A DNA stretch of 6,773 nucleotides from Chloroflexota bacterium (lineage in GTDB: Bacteria > Chloroflexota > Limnocylindria > Limnocylindrales > CSP1-4): assembly GCA_021786915.1 (NCBI GenBank), contig JAJYMP010000220.1:1-6773 (forward strand). The letters run 5' to 3'. The notes under the pieces are model-generated. The model searched no databases, was not told the origin of the DNA, and saw only the letters and a program-made list of their open reading frames with translations. Positions within the stretch are counted from its first letter, which is position 1, and each line of letters opens with the position of its first letter. The position numbers and the translations under genes are program-made. Of this stretch, positions 1-5,295 are shown one piece after another.

Positions 1-2
1 CG

Positions 3-395
3 TCAGAAGGGCTTCGCGATGAGGCCGTACGCGACGGCGATCGCAGCGATCACGGACACCACCACGCTGGCGACGATCATCCAGACGAGGCCCATGATCC
101 CGTTGCTGATCCGGCGTGCGGCGCGGTGCTCCGCCTCCGAGTTCGAGCCTGCCAGCATCTTCTCGATGCCGCCCCAGACGATGACCGCGGTGCAGACCGC
201 GACCCCGAGCCCGATGCCGATGGCGACGAGCGTCCCGATCATGGCCGTGACCGGGGCGAGGGCGTCGCGGGCGCCCTTGGGCACGGCGTCCGCGGCGCGG
301 GCCAGCGGCGCAGCGGCGAGCCACGCGGCCACCGTCGCGGAGAGCGCAAGTGTCGCGCCGGCCGCGGCCTTGGTTCGCGAGCGCAGTCGATCCAT
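3..395 (-). CDS. VirB2/TrbC-like pilin-type small membrane protein
   Basis: This 130-aa protein has the layout of a type IV secretion pilin subunit. Residues 1-35 form a signal peptide: a basic start (MDRLRSRTK), an Ala/Leu-rich core and an ALARA|AD-type cleavage region. Two hydrophobic segments follow, about 49-75 and 97-124. They are separated by a short polar loop (76-96) with the phrase WGGIEKMLAGSNSEAEHRAA, and then RRISNGIMGLVW leads into the second helix. A loop of this kind followed by NGIxGL is typical of small pilin proteins in Gram-positive-like and Chloroflexota T4SS loci. The ATG has a GGGAG site about 9 bases upstream and lies 18 bases after the stop of the double-antitoxin gene, so the two are probably cotranscribed. 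VirB4, VirD4 or relaxase genes would be expected to the left but are outside the window. The fold class is well supported by the topology. A true role in secretion or conjugation is inferred; another two-helix membrane protein is possible. Confidence 0.68.
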   Translation of the reverse strand: MDRLRSRTKAAAGATLALSATVAAWLAAAPLARAADAVPKGARDALAPVTAMIGTLVAIGIGLGVAVCTAVIVWGGIEKMLAGSNSEAEHRAARRISNGIMGLVWMIVASVVVSVIAAIAVAYGLIAKPF

Positions 396-413
396 CGCCT
401 CGCTCCCTCGCCG

Positions 414-1013
414 TCAGCCCGCGGCGGACCCGGCCCGCGACGCGCCGCCGCGGCGGTACTCGACCACGAACGCGGCCACCTCGGCATCGCCTGCCGACGC
501 GAGGTCGAGGCCCGCCGCGGCGAACCACGCGACCGCCCGGCCGAGCTGCCGGATCCGGTCGAACTCGCGCGGGCTGACCAGGGTCGCGGCGAACCTCCCG
601 CTCGACACCACGGTGAGCGCCCGGCCGCCCGCCACCTCGTCGAGGCAGGACGCCAGTCTCTCGCGGAGGTCCGTGATCTGGACGGTCGCGAGCGGCCCGA
701 GGATCTCGCGCGGCTGCTCGTCGAGGGCGCGGACGGCGGCGCGGGTCGGCCGCAGCTCGCCGCGGACCGCGGCGCCCATCTGCGCCGTGCCGCGGACGAG
801 CTCGGGGTACACCTCGAGCCCGTGGAGCGCCGCCAGGCCCCGCTCGACGCGGCCCCAGCGCTCGGCCTCCTCGAAGCGGAGGAGGACCGCGGCGGGCTCG
901 CCGTGCTGCATGACCACGAGCGGCCCCGAGTCGGCCGTCCGGGCGACCACCGCCCGGATCCGCTCGCGCACCTCGCGCATGCCGAGGGCCTCGACCTCGC
1001 GCCCCAACGTCAC
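414..1013 (-). CDS. Tandem Phd/YefM-like double-domain protein (199 aa)
   Basis: Two copies of a Phd/YefM antitoxin-like unit are visible. The first (about 9-55) contains MREVRERIRAVVAR and VVMQHGEPAAVLLRFEEAER. The second (about 111-155) contains ITDLRERLASCLDEVAGG and LTVVSSGRFAATLVSPREF. Each follows the family pattern: a helix with regularly spaced Leu/Arg, then beta strand, G-x-P/F-x-A-x-L-V, then an acidic EEF-like helix. A linker (56-110) and a C-terminal tail (156-199, containing GLDLASAGDAEVAAF) surround them. The GTG start at 1013 overlaps the TGA of the upstream gene (GTGA). It is preceded by AGGAGGA at 1026-1020 with 6-base spacing, so the longer open frame reaching 1214 is not used. 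A normal Phd/YefM antitoxin is about 80-90 aa with a single domain, so the duplication is unusual. In the family, the N-terminal part binds operator DNA and the C-terminal part neutralises a RelE/Doc-type toxin. No toxin lies downstream; a pilin-like gene does. Function is inferred: DNA-binding regulator or orphan antitoxin. Confidence 0.72.
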   Translation of the reverse strand: MTLGREVEALGMREVRERIRAVVARTADSGPLVVMQHGEPAAVLLRFEEAERWGRVERGLAALHGLEVYPELVRGTAQMGAAVRGELRPTRAAVRALDEQPREILGPLATVQITDLRERLASCLDEVAGGRALTVVSSGRFAATLVSPREFDRIRQLGRAVAWFAAAGLDLASAGDAEVAAFVVEYRRGGASRAGSAAG

Positions 1014-1312
1014 AGCAGATCCTCCTCTTCCTCGAGCAGCACAAACCCAGCCGGCACGTCGCACACAACGACGCCGAGCGGCCGGCCCCGCCAGGTGAGG
1101 GCCACCGGCGCCCTGCGCGCCCGCAGCAGACCCCCGCGGAGGTCCTGGCGGAACGCGGTCACCGACGCCGCCCGGCACCGCTCCCCGGGGAGCGGCCGCC
1201 GGAGCATCGCCCATGGATGGCCGTGACGGAGGACCACGATGCTCTCGCCGCGAGCGGCGCGGTCCGCGTAGTCCGCGAGGTTGCGCCTGAGGGTCCTAAC
1301 CGTCACGACCAT
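1010..1312 (-). CDS. Tandem Phd/YefM-like double-domain protein (100 aa)
   Basis: First gene of the leftward run. Residues 3-38 match the YefM/Phd consensus well (VRTLRRNLADYADRAARG, then IVVLRHGHPWAMLRRP). Residues 49-85 look like a second, diverged copy (SVTAFRQDLRGGLL, then VALTWRGRPLGVVVCD). The protein ends in an acidic tail, LLEEEEDLL; the GAG/GAA codons of that tail also supply the Shine-Dalgarno sequence of the next gene. The ATG at 1312 is preferred over the in-frame GTG at 1363, because the GTG lies inside the predicted operator and -10 box and adds residues unlike the family. A GTG two codons after the ATG is also possible; no strong Shine-Dalgarno sequence is seen for any start. 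Known family role: dimeric DNA binding with autorepression, and toxin neutralisation. The first domain is recognised with good confidence. The second copy and the lack of a toxin make an orphan regulator as likely as a true antitoxin. Confidence 0.75.
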   Translation of the reverse strand: MVVTVRTLRRNLADYADRAARGESIVVLRHGHPWAMLRRPLPGERCRAASVTAFRQDLRGGLLRARRAPVALTWRGRPLGVVVCDVPAGFVLLEEEEDLL

Positions 1313-1355
1313 GAAGGTAGGCTGACGCCATCGCGTCCGTGCGTCAAGAGGAATT

Positions 1356-1367
1356 GTGTACACTATA
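1356..1367 (-). promoter_or_regulatory. Putative promoter/operator of the double-antitoxin run
   Basis: GTGTACAC (1356-1363) is a perfect 8-bp palindrome with the core TGTACA, the motif bound by YefM in the E. coli yefM-yoeB operator. On the minus strand it overlaps TATAGT (1367-1362), one base from the -10 consensus. Transcription would start near 1355, about 40-45 bases before the ATG at 1312. No convincing -35 box is seen. A repressor on this site would block the promoter, as expected for an autoregulated antitoxin-type gene. The palindrome is seen directly; its function is inferred. Confidence 0.5.
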
Positions 1368-1401
1368 TCGTAGGTCTTCCCAAATCACCGCCTGGTGGGA
1401 G

Positions 1402-1478
1402 GTCATCGACGGGCATCGCCCCCGAGACCGGCAAGGCCCCATAGCCCGCGACGTGGCTGGGAGCCGACGACTTTCGGC
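1402..1478 (+). other. Possible structured RNA segment in the spacer before the M24 gene
   Basis: In the spacer between the divergent antitoxin run and the M24 gene, GTCATCG (1402-1408) can pair with CGACGAC (1465-1471) at 6 of 7 positions. The enclosed part holds GGGC/GCCC (1411-1414 with 1418-1421) and AGCC/GGCT (1443-1446 with 1455-1458). A competing hairpin GCCGA/TCGGC (1463-1467 with 1474-1478) uses the same 3' bases as the closing stem. No known riboswitch is recognised. Stems this short are common by chance in GC-rich DNA. The predicted -10 for the M24 gene lies downstream of it, which argues against a leader role. Confidence 0.15.
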
Positions 1479-1506
1479 GCCCGGCGAAGACATGCGAGCC
1501 GAGCCG

Positions 1507-1512
1507 TAGAAT
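1507..1512 (+). promoter_or_regulatory. Putative -10 box for the M24 gene
   Basis: TAGAAT matches five of six bases of the -10 consensus. It lies 36-40 bases before the preferred M24 start, giving a leader of about 33 bases that includes the AAGGGAG ribosome site (1538-1544). No clear -35 box is seen at 16-18 bases upstream. Confidence 0.3.
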
Positions 1513-1551
1513 GGGTCACGCCCCAACGCGCCGATGGAAGGGAGCGGGATG

Positions 1552-2685
1552 ATGGACGTCCGGCACGACCGGATCTCGCGGGTCCAGGAGCGGATGCGCG
1601 AGGCGGGCCTCGCCGCCATCGTCGTCATGAACCACGACGACTACCGCTATCTGTTCGGCGAGGACCGCACCCAGCCGCGGGCCATCCTGCCCGCCGTGGG
1701 ACCGCCCGAGCTCATCGCGTTCAGTGGCGAGGAGCCCGAGCTGCGGGCGCTCTACCCGGAGGGGCAGGTCCTAGTGTTCGGCTCGGTCGGCGGCCAGATC
1801 CACGACATCGTCGGCCGCCTGCGCGAGGTCGTTGCGGCCGAGGGCGCGGCCGCGGGCGCCGGCCGCCCCAGGGTCGGCATGCAGCTGTGGTTCGAGACGC
1901 CGGCGTTCCTCGTGGACCTGTTCCGGCGGGTCAACCCGCAGGTCGAGCTGGTCTCGTCGGACCCCGTGATGGACCCGCTGCGGATGGTCAAGGACGCGGG
2001 CGAGCTCGCCCTCCTGCGCGAGGCGCAGCGGGTCGCCGGCGTCGGGATGGACCGCGTCCGCGAGCTGCTCCGGCCGGGTGTCACCGCCCGCGAGGTCGCC
2101 ACCGAGGCGCTGTGCGCGATGATGCGCGCGGGCGCCGAGCGGACCAGCACCCCCATCTACGTCACCTTCGGCGTCGAGACGTGCATGCTCCACGGCAGGA
2201 TCAGCCCGAGGGCGCTCGAGGCCGGCGAGATGGTCATCGTCGACCTCACGCCGATGGTCGAGGGCTACTGCGCCAACCTCGCGCGGACCTTCGTGCTCGG
2301 GGAGCCGGACGCCCGCCAGGCCGAGCTGCTGGCGACGTACACGGAGCTCGTGGAGTCCGTCCGCCGTGCGATGCGGCCTGGGGCGACCGTCGCGGACCTC
2401 GACGAGGAGGCCCGGCGGACCTGCTCCGCGCACGGCCTCGAGGCGTACCACGTCAACGGCATCGGCCACGGGATCGGGCTGCGGTTTGAGGAGGTGCCGG
2501 CGTCCACGATCATCCCGCCGCACCGGAACGTGCCGCTCGTCGAGGGGATGACCGTCACGATTGGGCACCCGGTGCTCGCCATCCCGGGCTTCGGCGGCGC
2601 GCGCATCGAGGACGTCTACCGGGTGACCCCCGGCGGCGGCGAGATCCTCCAACCGTACCCGGTGGAACCGGTCATCGGCCACTAG
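1552..2685 (+). CDS. M24 (creatinase/prolidase-fold) family protein with altered metal site
   Basis: This 377-aa protein has the two-part layout of the creatinase/aminopeptidase P family. An N-terminal creatinase-like domain spans about 5-135 (NHDDYRYLFG near 28-36), and a C-terminal pita-bread domain spans about 150-360. Typical dinuclear M24B enzymes use Asp, Asp, His, Glu, Glu as ligands. Here D231 (VIVDLT), H306 (GIGHGIGL) and E353 (GGARIED) are kept. The second Asp is N242 (CANLARTF), and the usual TIEPG glutamate position reads TIGHP (G338/H339). The conserved HE after the GHGIGL motif is replaced by E313-E314. This makes an ordinary Xaa-Pro peptidase unlikely. Creatinase itself works without metal, so a C-N hydrolase on a small guanidino or amide compound, or a non-enzymatic role, is possible. 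Three ATGs lie close together (1534, 1549, 1552). The AAGGGAG at 1538-1544 sits 7 bases before 1552, which decides the start. It stands alone, with divergent and convergent neighbours. Confidence 0.85.
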   Translation: MDVRHDRISRVQERMREAGLAAIVVMNHDDYRYLFGEDRTQPRAILPAVGPPELIAFSGEEPELRALYPEGQVLVFGSVGGQIHDIVGRLREVVAAEGAAAGAGRPRVGMQLWFETPAFLVDLFRRVNPQVELVSSDPVMDPLRMVKDAGELALLREAQRVAGVGMDRVRELLRPGVTAREVATEALCAMMRAGAERTSTPIYVTFGVETCMLHGRISPRALEAGEMVIVDLTPMVEGYCANLARTFVLGEPDARQAELLATYTELVESVRRAMRPGATVADLDEEARRTCSAHGLEAYHVNGIGHGIGLRFEEVPASTIIPPHRNVPLVEGMTVTIGHPVLAIPGFGGARIEDVYRVTPGGGEILQPYPVEPVIGH

Positions 2686-2764
2686 CCGCTCGGGGCTCCA
2701 GCCCGCCGCCACGCTCGAGTGGACGGGCCAAGTGGAGGCCGCCGGGCGTCGCTACCCATTCGCG

Positions 2765-2794
2765 GGCTCCCGGCAGCGATGCGGGCCGGGAGCC
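2765..2794. terminator. Strong hairpin between convergent genes
   Basis: GGCTCCCGGC (2765-2774) and GCCGGGAGCC (2785-2794) form a perfect 10-bp inverted repeat with a 10-base loop. It lies 79 bases after the M24 stop and 4 bases beyond the stop of the minus-strand ABM gene. No T-run follows on either strand, so it is not a textbook intrinsic terminator. U-less hairpins are common ends in GC-rich bacteria, and this one could serve both directions or protect the 3' end of the leftward mRNA. Confidence 0.6.
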
Positions 2795-2798
2795 GGGA

Positions 2799-3131
2799 TC
2801 AGGGGTGCAGGGGCTCGCCGGTCTCGGCGTGGAAGTCGACGTCGAGGGCCTCCCACCAGGCGACCTCGACCGAAGCCACGTCGACGCAGGCGCGGGCCTG
2901 CTCGATCCAGGCGCTCACGTCCTCGTCGGCCCCGAGGGCGTTGAGGTCGCGCGATGTCGCCCATTCCAGGATGACGACGAAGCGGGTCGAGCCGCCCTCG
3001 ATCCGCCGGCCGAGCTTGCAGTAGCGGAGGCCAGGGGCGGCGCGGCCACCGCCGATGGCCCTCGCGAGTGCCGACCGCAGCTCGCCCTGCCTACCCGGGA
3101 GCGCGAGGCCGGAGGCGACCTGGACGATCAC
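2799..3131 (-). CDS. ABM-like dimeric alpha/beta-barrel protein
   Basis: This 110-aa protein has the beta-alpha-beta-beta-alpha-beta order of the antibiotic biosynthesis monooxygenase (ABM) superfamily. Strand 1 is MIVQVASGLAL, followed by helix GRQGELRSALARAI (13-26). Strands 2 and 3 are GLRYCKLGRRI and RFVVILEWAT (34-60). A helix with DVSAWIEQAR (71-80) and a last strand SVEVAWWEAL (87-96) complete it. The phrase V-x-L-E-x-W-x-S is characteristic of the domain. Members are small cofactor-free oxygenases, haem-degrading enzymes or unassigned stress proteins, usually acting as dimers in the cytoplasm. No haem-ligand or substrate motif is decisive here. The start is GTG at 3131, with only a weak GAGGCGA upstream. 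It lies 35 bases after the cupin gene and is the last gene before the hairpin, so it is probably the end of the leftward narK run. The fold is fairly certain; the substrate is unknown. Confidence 0.7.
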   Translation of the reverse strand: MIVQVASGLALPGRQGELRSALARAIGGGRAAPGLRYCKLGRRIEGGSTRFVVILEWATSRDLNALGADEDVSAWIEQARACVDVASVEVAWWEALDVDFHAETGEPLHP

Positions 3132-3166
3132 GCGAGGCTCGCCTCGTCTGTCCCGGGTGGGCCGGA

Positions 3167-3487
3167 CTATGCCCTGCCCAACAGGAGCAGCGCCAGCTTA
3201 ACCGGCGTCGTCGCCCGGACCGAGTGTGGCGCCCGAGGCGGCAGCGCGACCGAGCCGCCCACGCCGAGGGCGTGGACCTCCTCGCCGACCCCGATCTCCG
3301 CCTCGCCCTCGAGCACCTCGATGCTCGCAGCCCGGCTCGCCGTGTGCGACGTCAGCTCCTGGCCCTCGTCGAAGGCGAACAGGGTGAGCGACGCGTGCTC
3401 GTCGGCATGCACCGTCCGGCTCAGGATGCCGCCGCGGGGCACCTCGACCTCGGAGCGGATGTCGCGCACGACCGCCGCCCCGCTCAC
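3167..3487 (-). CDS. Small single-domain cupin protein
   Basis: A 106-aa single cupin. The sequence FAFDEGQELTSHTASRAASI (from about 37), then VLEGEAEIGVG, is the first cupin motif. The second is GGSVALPPRAPHSVRA (77-92). The first motif has H48 but HTA instead of HxH. E57 or E60 and H88 could still bind a metal, as in the widespread small cupin group with the phrase SHTAP. The start is GTG at 3487, overlapping the TGA of the upstream CMD-like gene as GTGA, with GGAGG (3499-3495) 7 bases before it. The longer open frame to 3538 adds only an Arg-rich stretch and is rejected. The four-base overlap implies translational coupling with the CMD-like protein. Possible roles are binding or converting a small molecule; the reaction cannot be read from the sequence. 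Confidence 0.82.
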   Translation of the reverse strand: MSGAAVVRDIRSEVEVPRGGILSRTVHADEHASLTLFAFDEGQELTSHTASRAASIEVLEGEAEIGVGEEVHALGVGGSVALPPRAPHSVRATTPVKLALLLLGRA

Positions 3488-3837
3488 TCTGCGGCCTCCA
3501 CGGACGCGCCGTCCGCCTCGAGGACGTCGAGCGCCCATCGGTAGGCCGCGGCGGTCGCCGGGAACCCCGCCGTCGGCACGGCGACCGCGACGGCGTGCAG
3601 CAGCTCGTCGCGGCCCAGGCCGTCGGCCAGACCCCGGCGCACGTGCGAGCGCACAGCGCCCTCGGACGAGAGCCCGATGGCGATCCCCAGCTTGACCAGG
3701 CGCTGGTCGCGCTCGCTCAGCGGGCCGGCCCCGCGGCAGGCCGCGCCGAGCGCGTCGTACGCGGCGGCCACCTCGGGGTGCTCCGCGCGGAGGTCGTTGT
3801 AGATGCGGGGGAGGTACGCGTGCGGGCGCGGGTCCAT
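3484..3837 (-). CDS. Carboxymuconolactone decarboxylase-like (AhpD-fold) protein without CxxC
   Basis: This 117-aa, all-helical protein belongs to the CMD/AhpD superfamily. The core LSERDQRLVKLGIAIG (40-55), then SSEGAVRSHVRRGLADG (57-73), then RDELLHAVAVAVPTAGFPA (76-94) follows the family order. AhpD-type members carry a redox CxxCxxxH. Here H65 is kept but the cysteine positions are S58 and A61, and the only Cys (C34) is elsewhere, so thiol peroxidase-reductase activity of the AhpD kind is not expected. A cysteine-free subgroup with the phrase SEGAxxSH is known but poorly assigned. The ATG at 3837 has GGAGA about 8 bases upstream. It starts 50 bases after narK ends and overlaps the cupin gene by 4 bases, so the three are probably on one mRNA. 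A stress or small-molecule role beside nitrate respiration is inferred. Confidence 0.82.
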   Translation of the reverse strand: MDPRPHAYLPRIYNDLRAEHPEVAAAYDALGAACRGAGPLSERDQRLVKLGIAIGLSSEGAVRSHVRRGLADGLGRDELLHAVAVAVPTAGFPATAAAYRWALDVLEADGASVEAAE

Positions 3838-3887
3838 CGGTCAGTCTCCGGTGTGCGGGCGTGGATCCGGACGTGGTGCGCCGGTCG

Positions 3888-5210
3888 TCAGGCGGTCGCG
3901 GTGGCGGGCGCGCTGCGCCGCGCGGCGCCCCAGCGGTCGAGCCACCAGACGAGCGGGAGGGCGGCGAGCGACAGAGCGACGAACGGGAGGAAGCCCCGGG
4001 CGTAGGCCTCGGGACCGGTCACCAAGCCCGTGACGATGCCCATCACGGGCGGGATCACGAACCCGCCGAGCGCGCCGATCCCGCCGATCCACCCGGACGC
4101 CCCGCCGACCGCAGAGGGGACATACGAGGGCACCAGCTTGAACACGATCGCGTTCTGGAGGCCCATGCCAGCGCCAACCGCCAGCGTGGCACCGAGGGAG
4201 ACGGCGAACGTGCCCGACATGGACAGGACCAGCGTCGCGGCCGCCATCAGGAAGAAGTTCCCGACGAGCGCGTAGCGAATCGAGAGACGGTCGGAGGCCA
4301 TCCCGCCGGCCACCCGCACCACCGCCGCGAGGAGCGAGAACGCAGCGGTCAGCAGACCGGCGTCGCGCAGGCTCGAGTGATACATCGAGCCCCAGAAGGA
4401 GGGGAGCCACGTCGTGAAGGCGAGGAACCCCCCGAACGAGACGAAGTAGAAGCCCACGAGCGCCCAGGTGGCGGGGACCGCCGCGGCCGTCTTGAGCCCC
4501 GCGACGGCGCTCCCGCGCGGAACGAGGTCGCTGCCGCCCAGCTCGACCAGCCGGCCTGGGTCGTCGACGCGCCGCCCGGCGTCGCGGAGCTGGAACCACG
4601 GGGCGTCCTTGATGAACAGGGCGTAGACGATCGTGATCGCGAGGAGGACGGCGAACCAGACGGCGTAGGCGCCGAGCAGGCCGATGGATCCGACCGCGAT
4701 CGGGAGCAGCATCGTGGACAGGCCGGGGCTCGTGTTGCCGAGCCCGCCGTACACGCCCAGGGCCCCGCCCTGCTCCCTGTTGGGGAACCAGTACGAGACC
4801 TGCGCGATGCCGACCGAGAAGGTGGCGATGCCGCAGCCGATCAGCATCCCGAGCAGCATCAGCACGGGGTACGTCCCGTCCATGTGCCCTGGGTAGGACG
4901 TCGCGAGGAGCGCGAGCAGGCCGACGACGCCCGCGTTGGTCAGGAGCAGGAGCGCGAGCAGCGGCCGCTTGCCCCCGACGCGGTCGACCGCGGCCCCGAA
5001 CGGGATGCGGAGGAGCGACCCGGTGAGCGAGGGGATCGCGGCCAGGAGCCCCGCCTGGAACGGGGAGAGGTGCAGGAGGTCCGTGAACTTGGGCACCAGC
5101 GGCCCGAAGATCGACACCCCGGCGAAGCCGCCGAAGAACCCGAGTGTCGCCAGCCACATCGCGCTGTTCCGCGACCCGCGGATCCCCTGCGCCGCCCCGC
5201 TGCCCGTCAT
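3888..5210 (-). CDS. narK: NarK-type nitrate/nitrite MFS transporter
   Basis: A 440-aa major facilitator with about 12 hydrophobic segments, the normal length for the nitrate/nitrite porter family. Family marks are visible. R68 in LLRIPFGAAVDRVGGKRP and R299 in VVRVAGGMASDRLS correspond to the paired substrate-binding arginines of TM2 and TM8. The GGLGNTSPG phrase (155-163) is the first nitrate signature, and GGASGWIGGIGALGGF (369-384) is the second. A cytoplasmic loop of about 40 residues (201-240) separates the halves. It would import nitrate and/or exchange it for nitrite across the inner membrane, feeding the nitrate reductase encoded divergently. The ATG at 5210 has GAGGCGGG just upstream. 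It heads the leftward run with the CMD-like, cupin and ABM-like genes. Direction of transport (uniport, symport or antiport) cannot be told from the sequence. Confidence 0.93.
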   Translation of the reverse strand: MTGSGAAQGIRGSRNSAMWLATLGFFGGFAGVSIFGPLVPKFTDLLHLSPFQAGLLAAIPSLTGSLLRIPFGAAVDRVGGKRPLLALLLLTNAGVVGLLALLATSYPGHMDGTYPVLMLLGMLIGCGIATFSVGIAQVSYWFPNREQGGALGVYGGLGNTSPGLSTMLLPIAVGSIGLLGAYAVWFAVLLAITIVYALFIKDAPWFQLRDAGRRVDDPGRLVELGGSDLVPRGSAVAGLKTAAAVPATWALVGFYFVSFGGFLAFTTWLPSFWGSMYHSSLRDAGLLTAAFSLLAAVVRVAGGMASDRLSIRYALVGNFFLMAAATLVLSMSGTFAVSLGATLAVGAGMGLQNAIVFKLVPSYVPSAVGGASGWIGGIGALGGFVIPPVMGIVTGLVTGPEAYARGFLPFVALSLAALPLVWWLDRWGAARRSAPATATA

Positions 5211-5244
5211 GTCCCGCCTCGCGTCCTGGTCCCCGGCGCACCAG

Positions 5245-5272
5245 TTGCGTCGGATGTTTCAGCGATTATAAT
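5245..5272 (+). promoter_or_regulatory. Promoter for a leaderless regulator mRNA
   Basis: TTGCGT (5245-5250), a 16-base spacer and a perfect TATAAT (5267-5272) lie just before the ATG at 5280. Seven bases separate the -10 box from the ATG, so transcription should begin at or next to the A of the start codon. No Shine-Dalgarno sequence fits in the gap, as expected for a leaderless message. The -10 box lies within a perfect 10-bp palindrome, GATTATAATC (5264-5273), which could also be a regulator site. Confidence 0.62.
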
Positions 5273-5295
5273 CCCGTCAATGGTGCAGCCCGCAA
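5265..5295 (-). promoter_or_regulatory. Putative overlapping promoter for narK
   Basis: Because GATTATAATC is palindromic, the minus strand also reads TATAAT (5270-5265). TTGCGG (5295-5290) lies 19 bases upstream, slightly too far for an ideal -35 box. Transcription would start near 5258, giving narK a leader of about 47 bases with its own ribosome site. RNA polymerase could not use both -10 boxes at once, so narK and the regulator/narG side would compete or switch. Confidence 0.35.

Noticed and set aside
1014..1214. Upstream extension of the 199-aa double-antitoxin protein
   Set aside because: It overlaps the coding sequence of the 100-aa gene in another frame. A GTG with an ideal ribosome site and GTGA overlap exists at 1013.
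126..1226. Long plus-strand open frame opposite the antitoxin run
   Set aside because: Its composition is dominated by Arg, Gly and Asp, it has no recognisable domain, and real genes with family motifs lie on the other strand.
1364..1551. SAM-I/IV riboswitch before the M24 gene
   Set aside because: Only a GGCAA phrase and an imperfect closing stem recall it; the core is not matched, and the likely promoter lies downstream.
1395..2489. Plus-strand open frame in a second frame over the M24 gene
   Set aside because: It is an Arg/Gly/Pro-rich shadow of the M24 gene, which has clear motifs and a ribosome site.
3861..5279. Open frame extending the HTH regulator far upstream on the plus strand
   Set aside because: It is antisense to narK, has low-complexity Arg/Glu/Gly content, and the family-like sequence begins only at the ATG at 5280, next to a good promoter.
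5211..5279. FNR/NNR-type TTGAT-N4-ATCAA box in the narK-regulator spacer
   Set aside because: Looked for on both strands; no such site is present. Only the GATTATAATC palindrome stands out.
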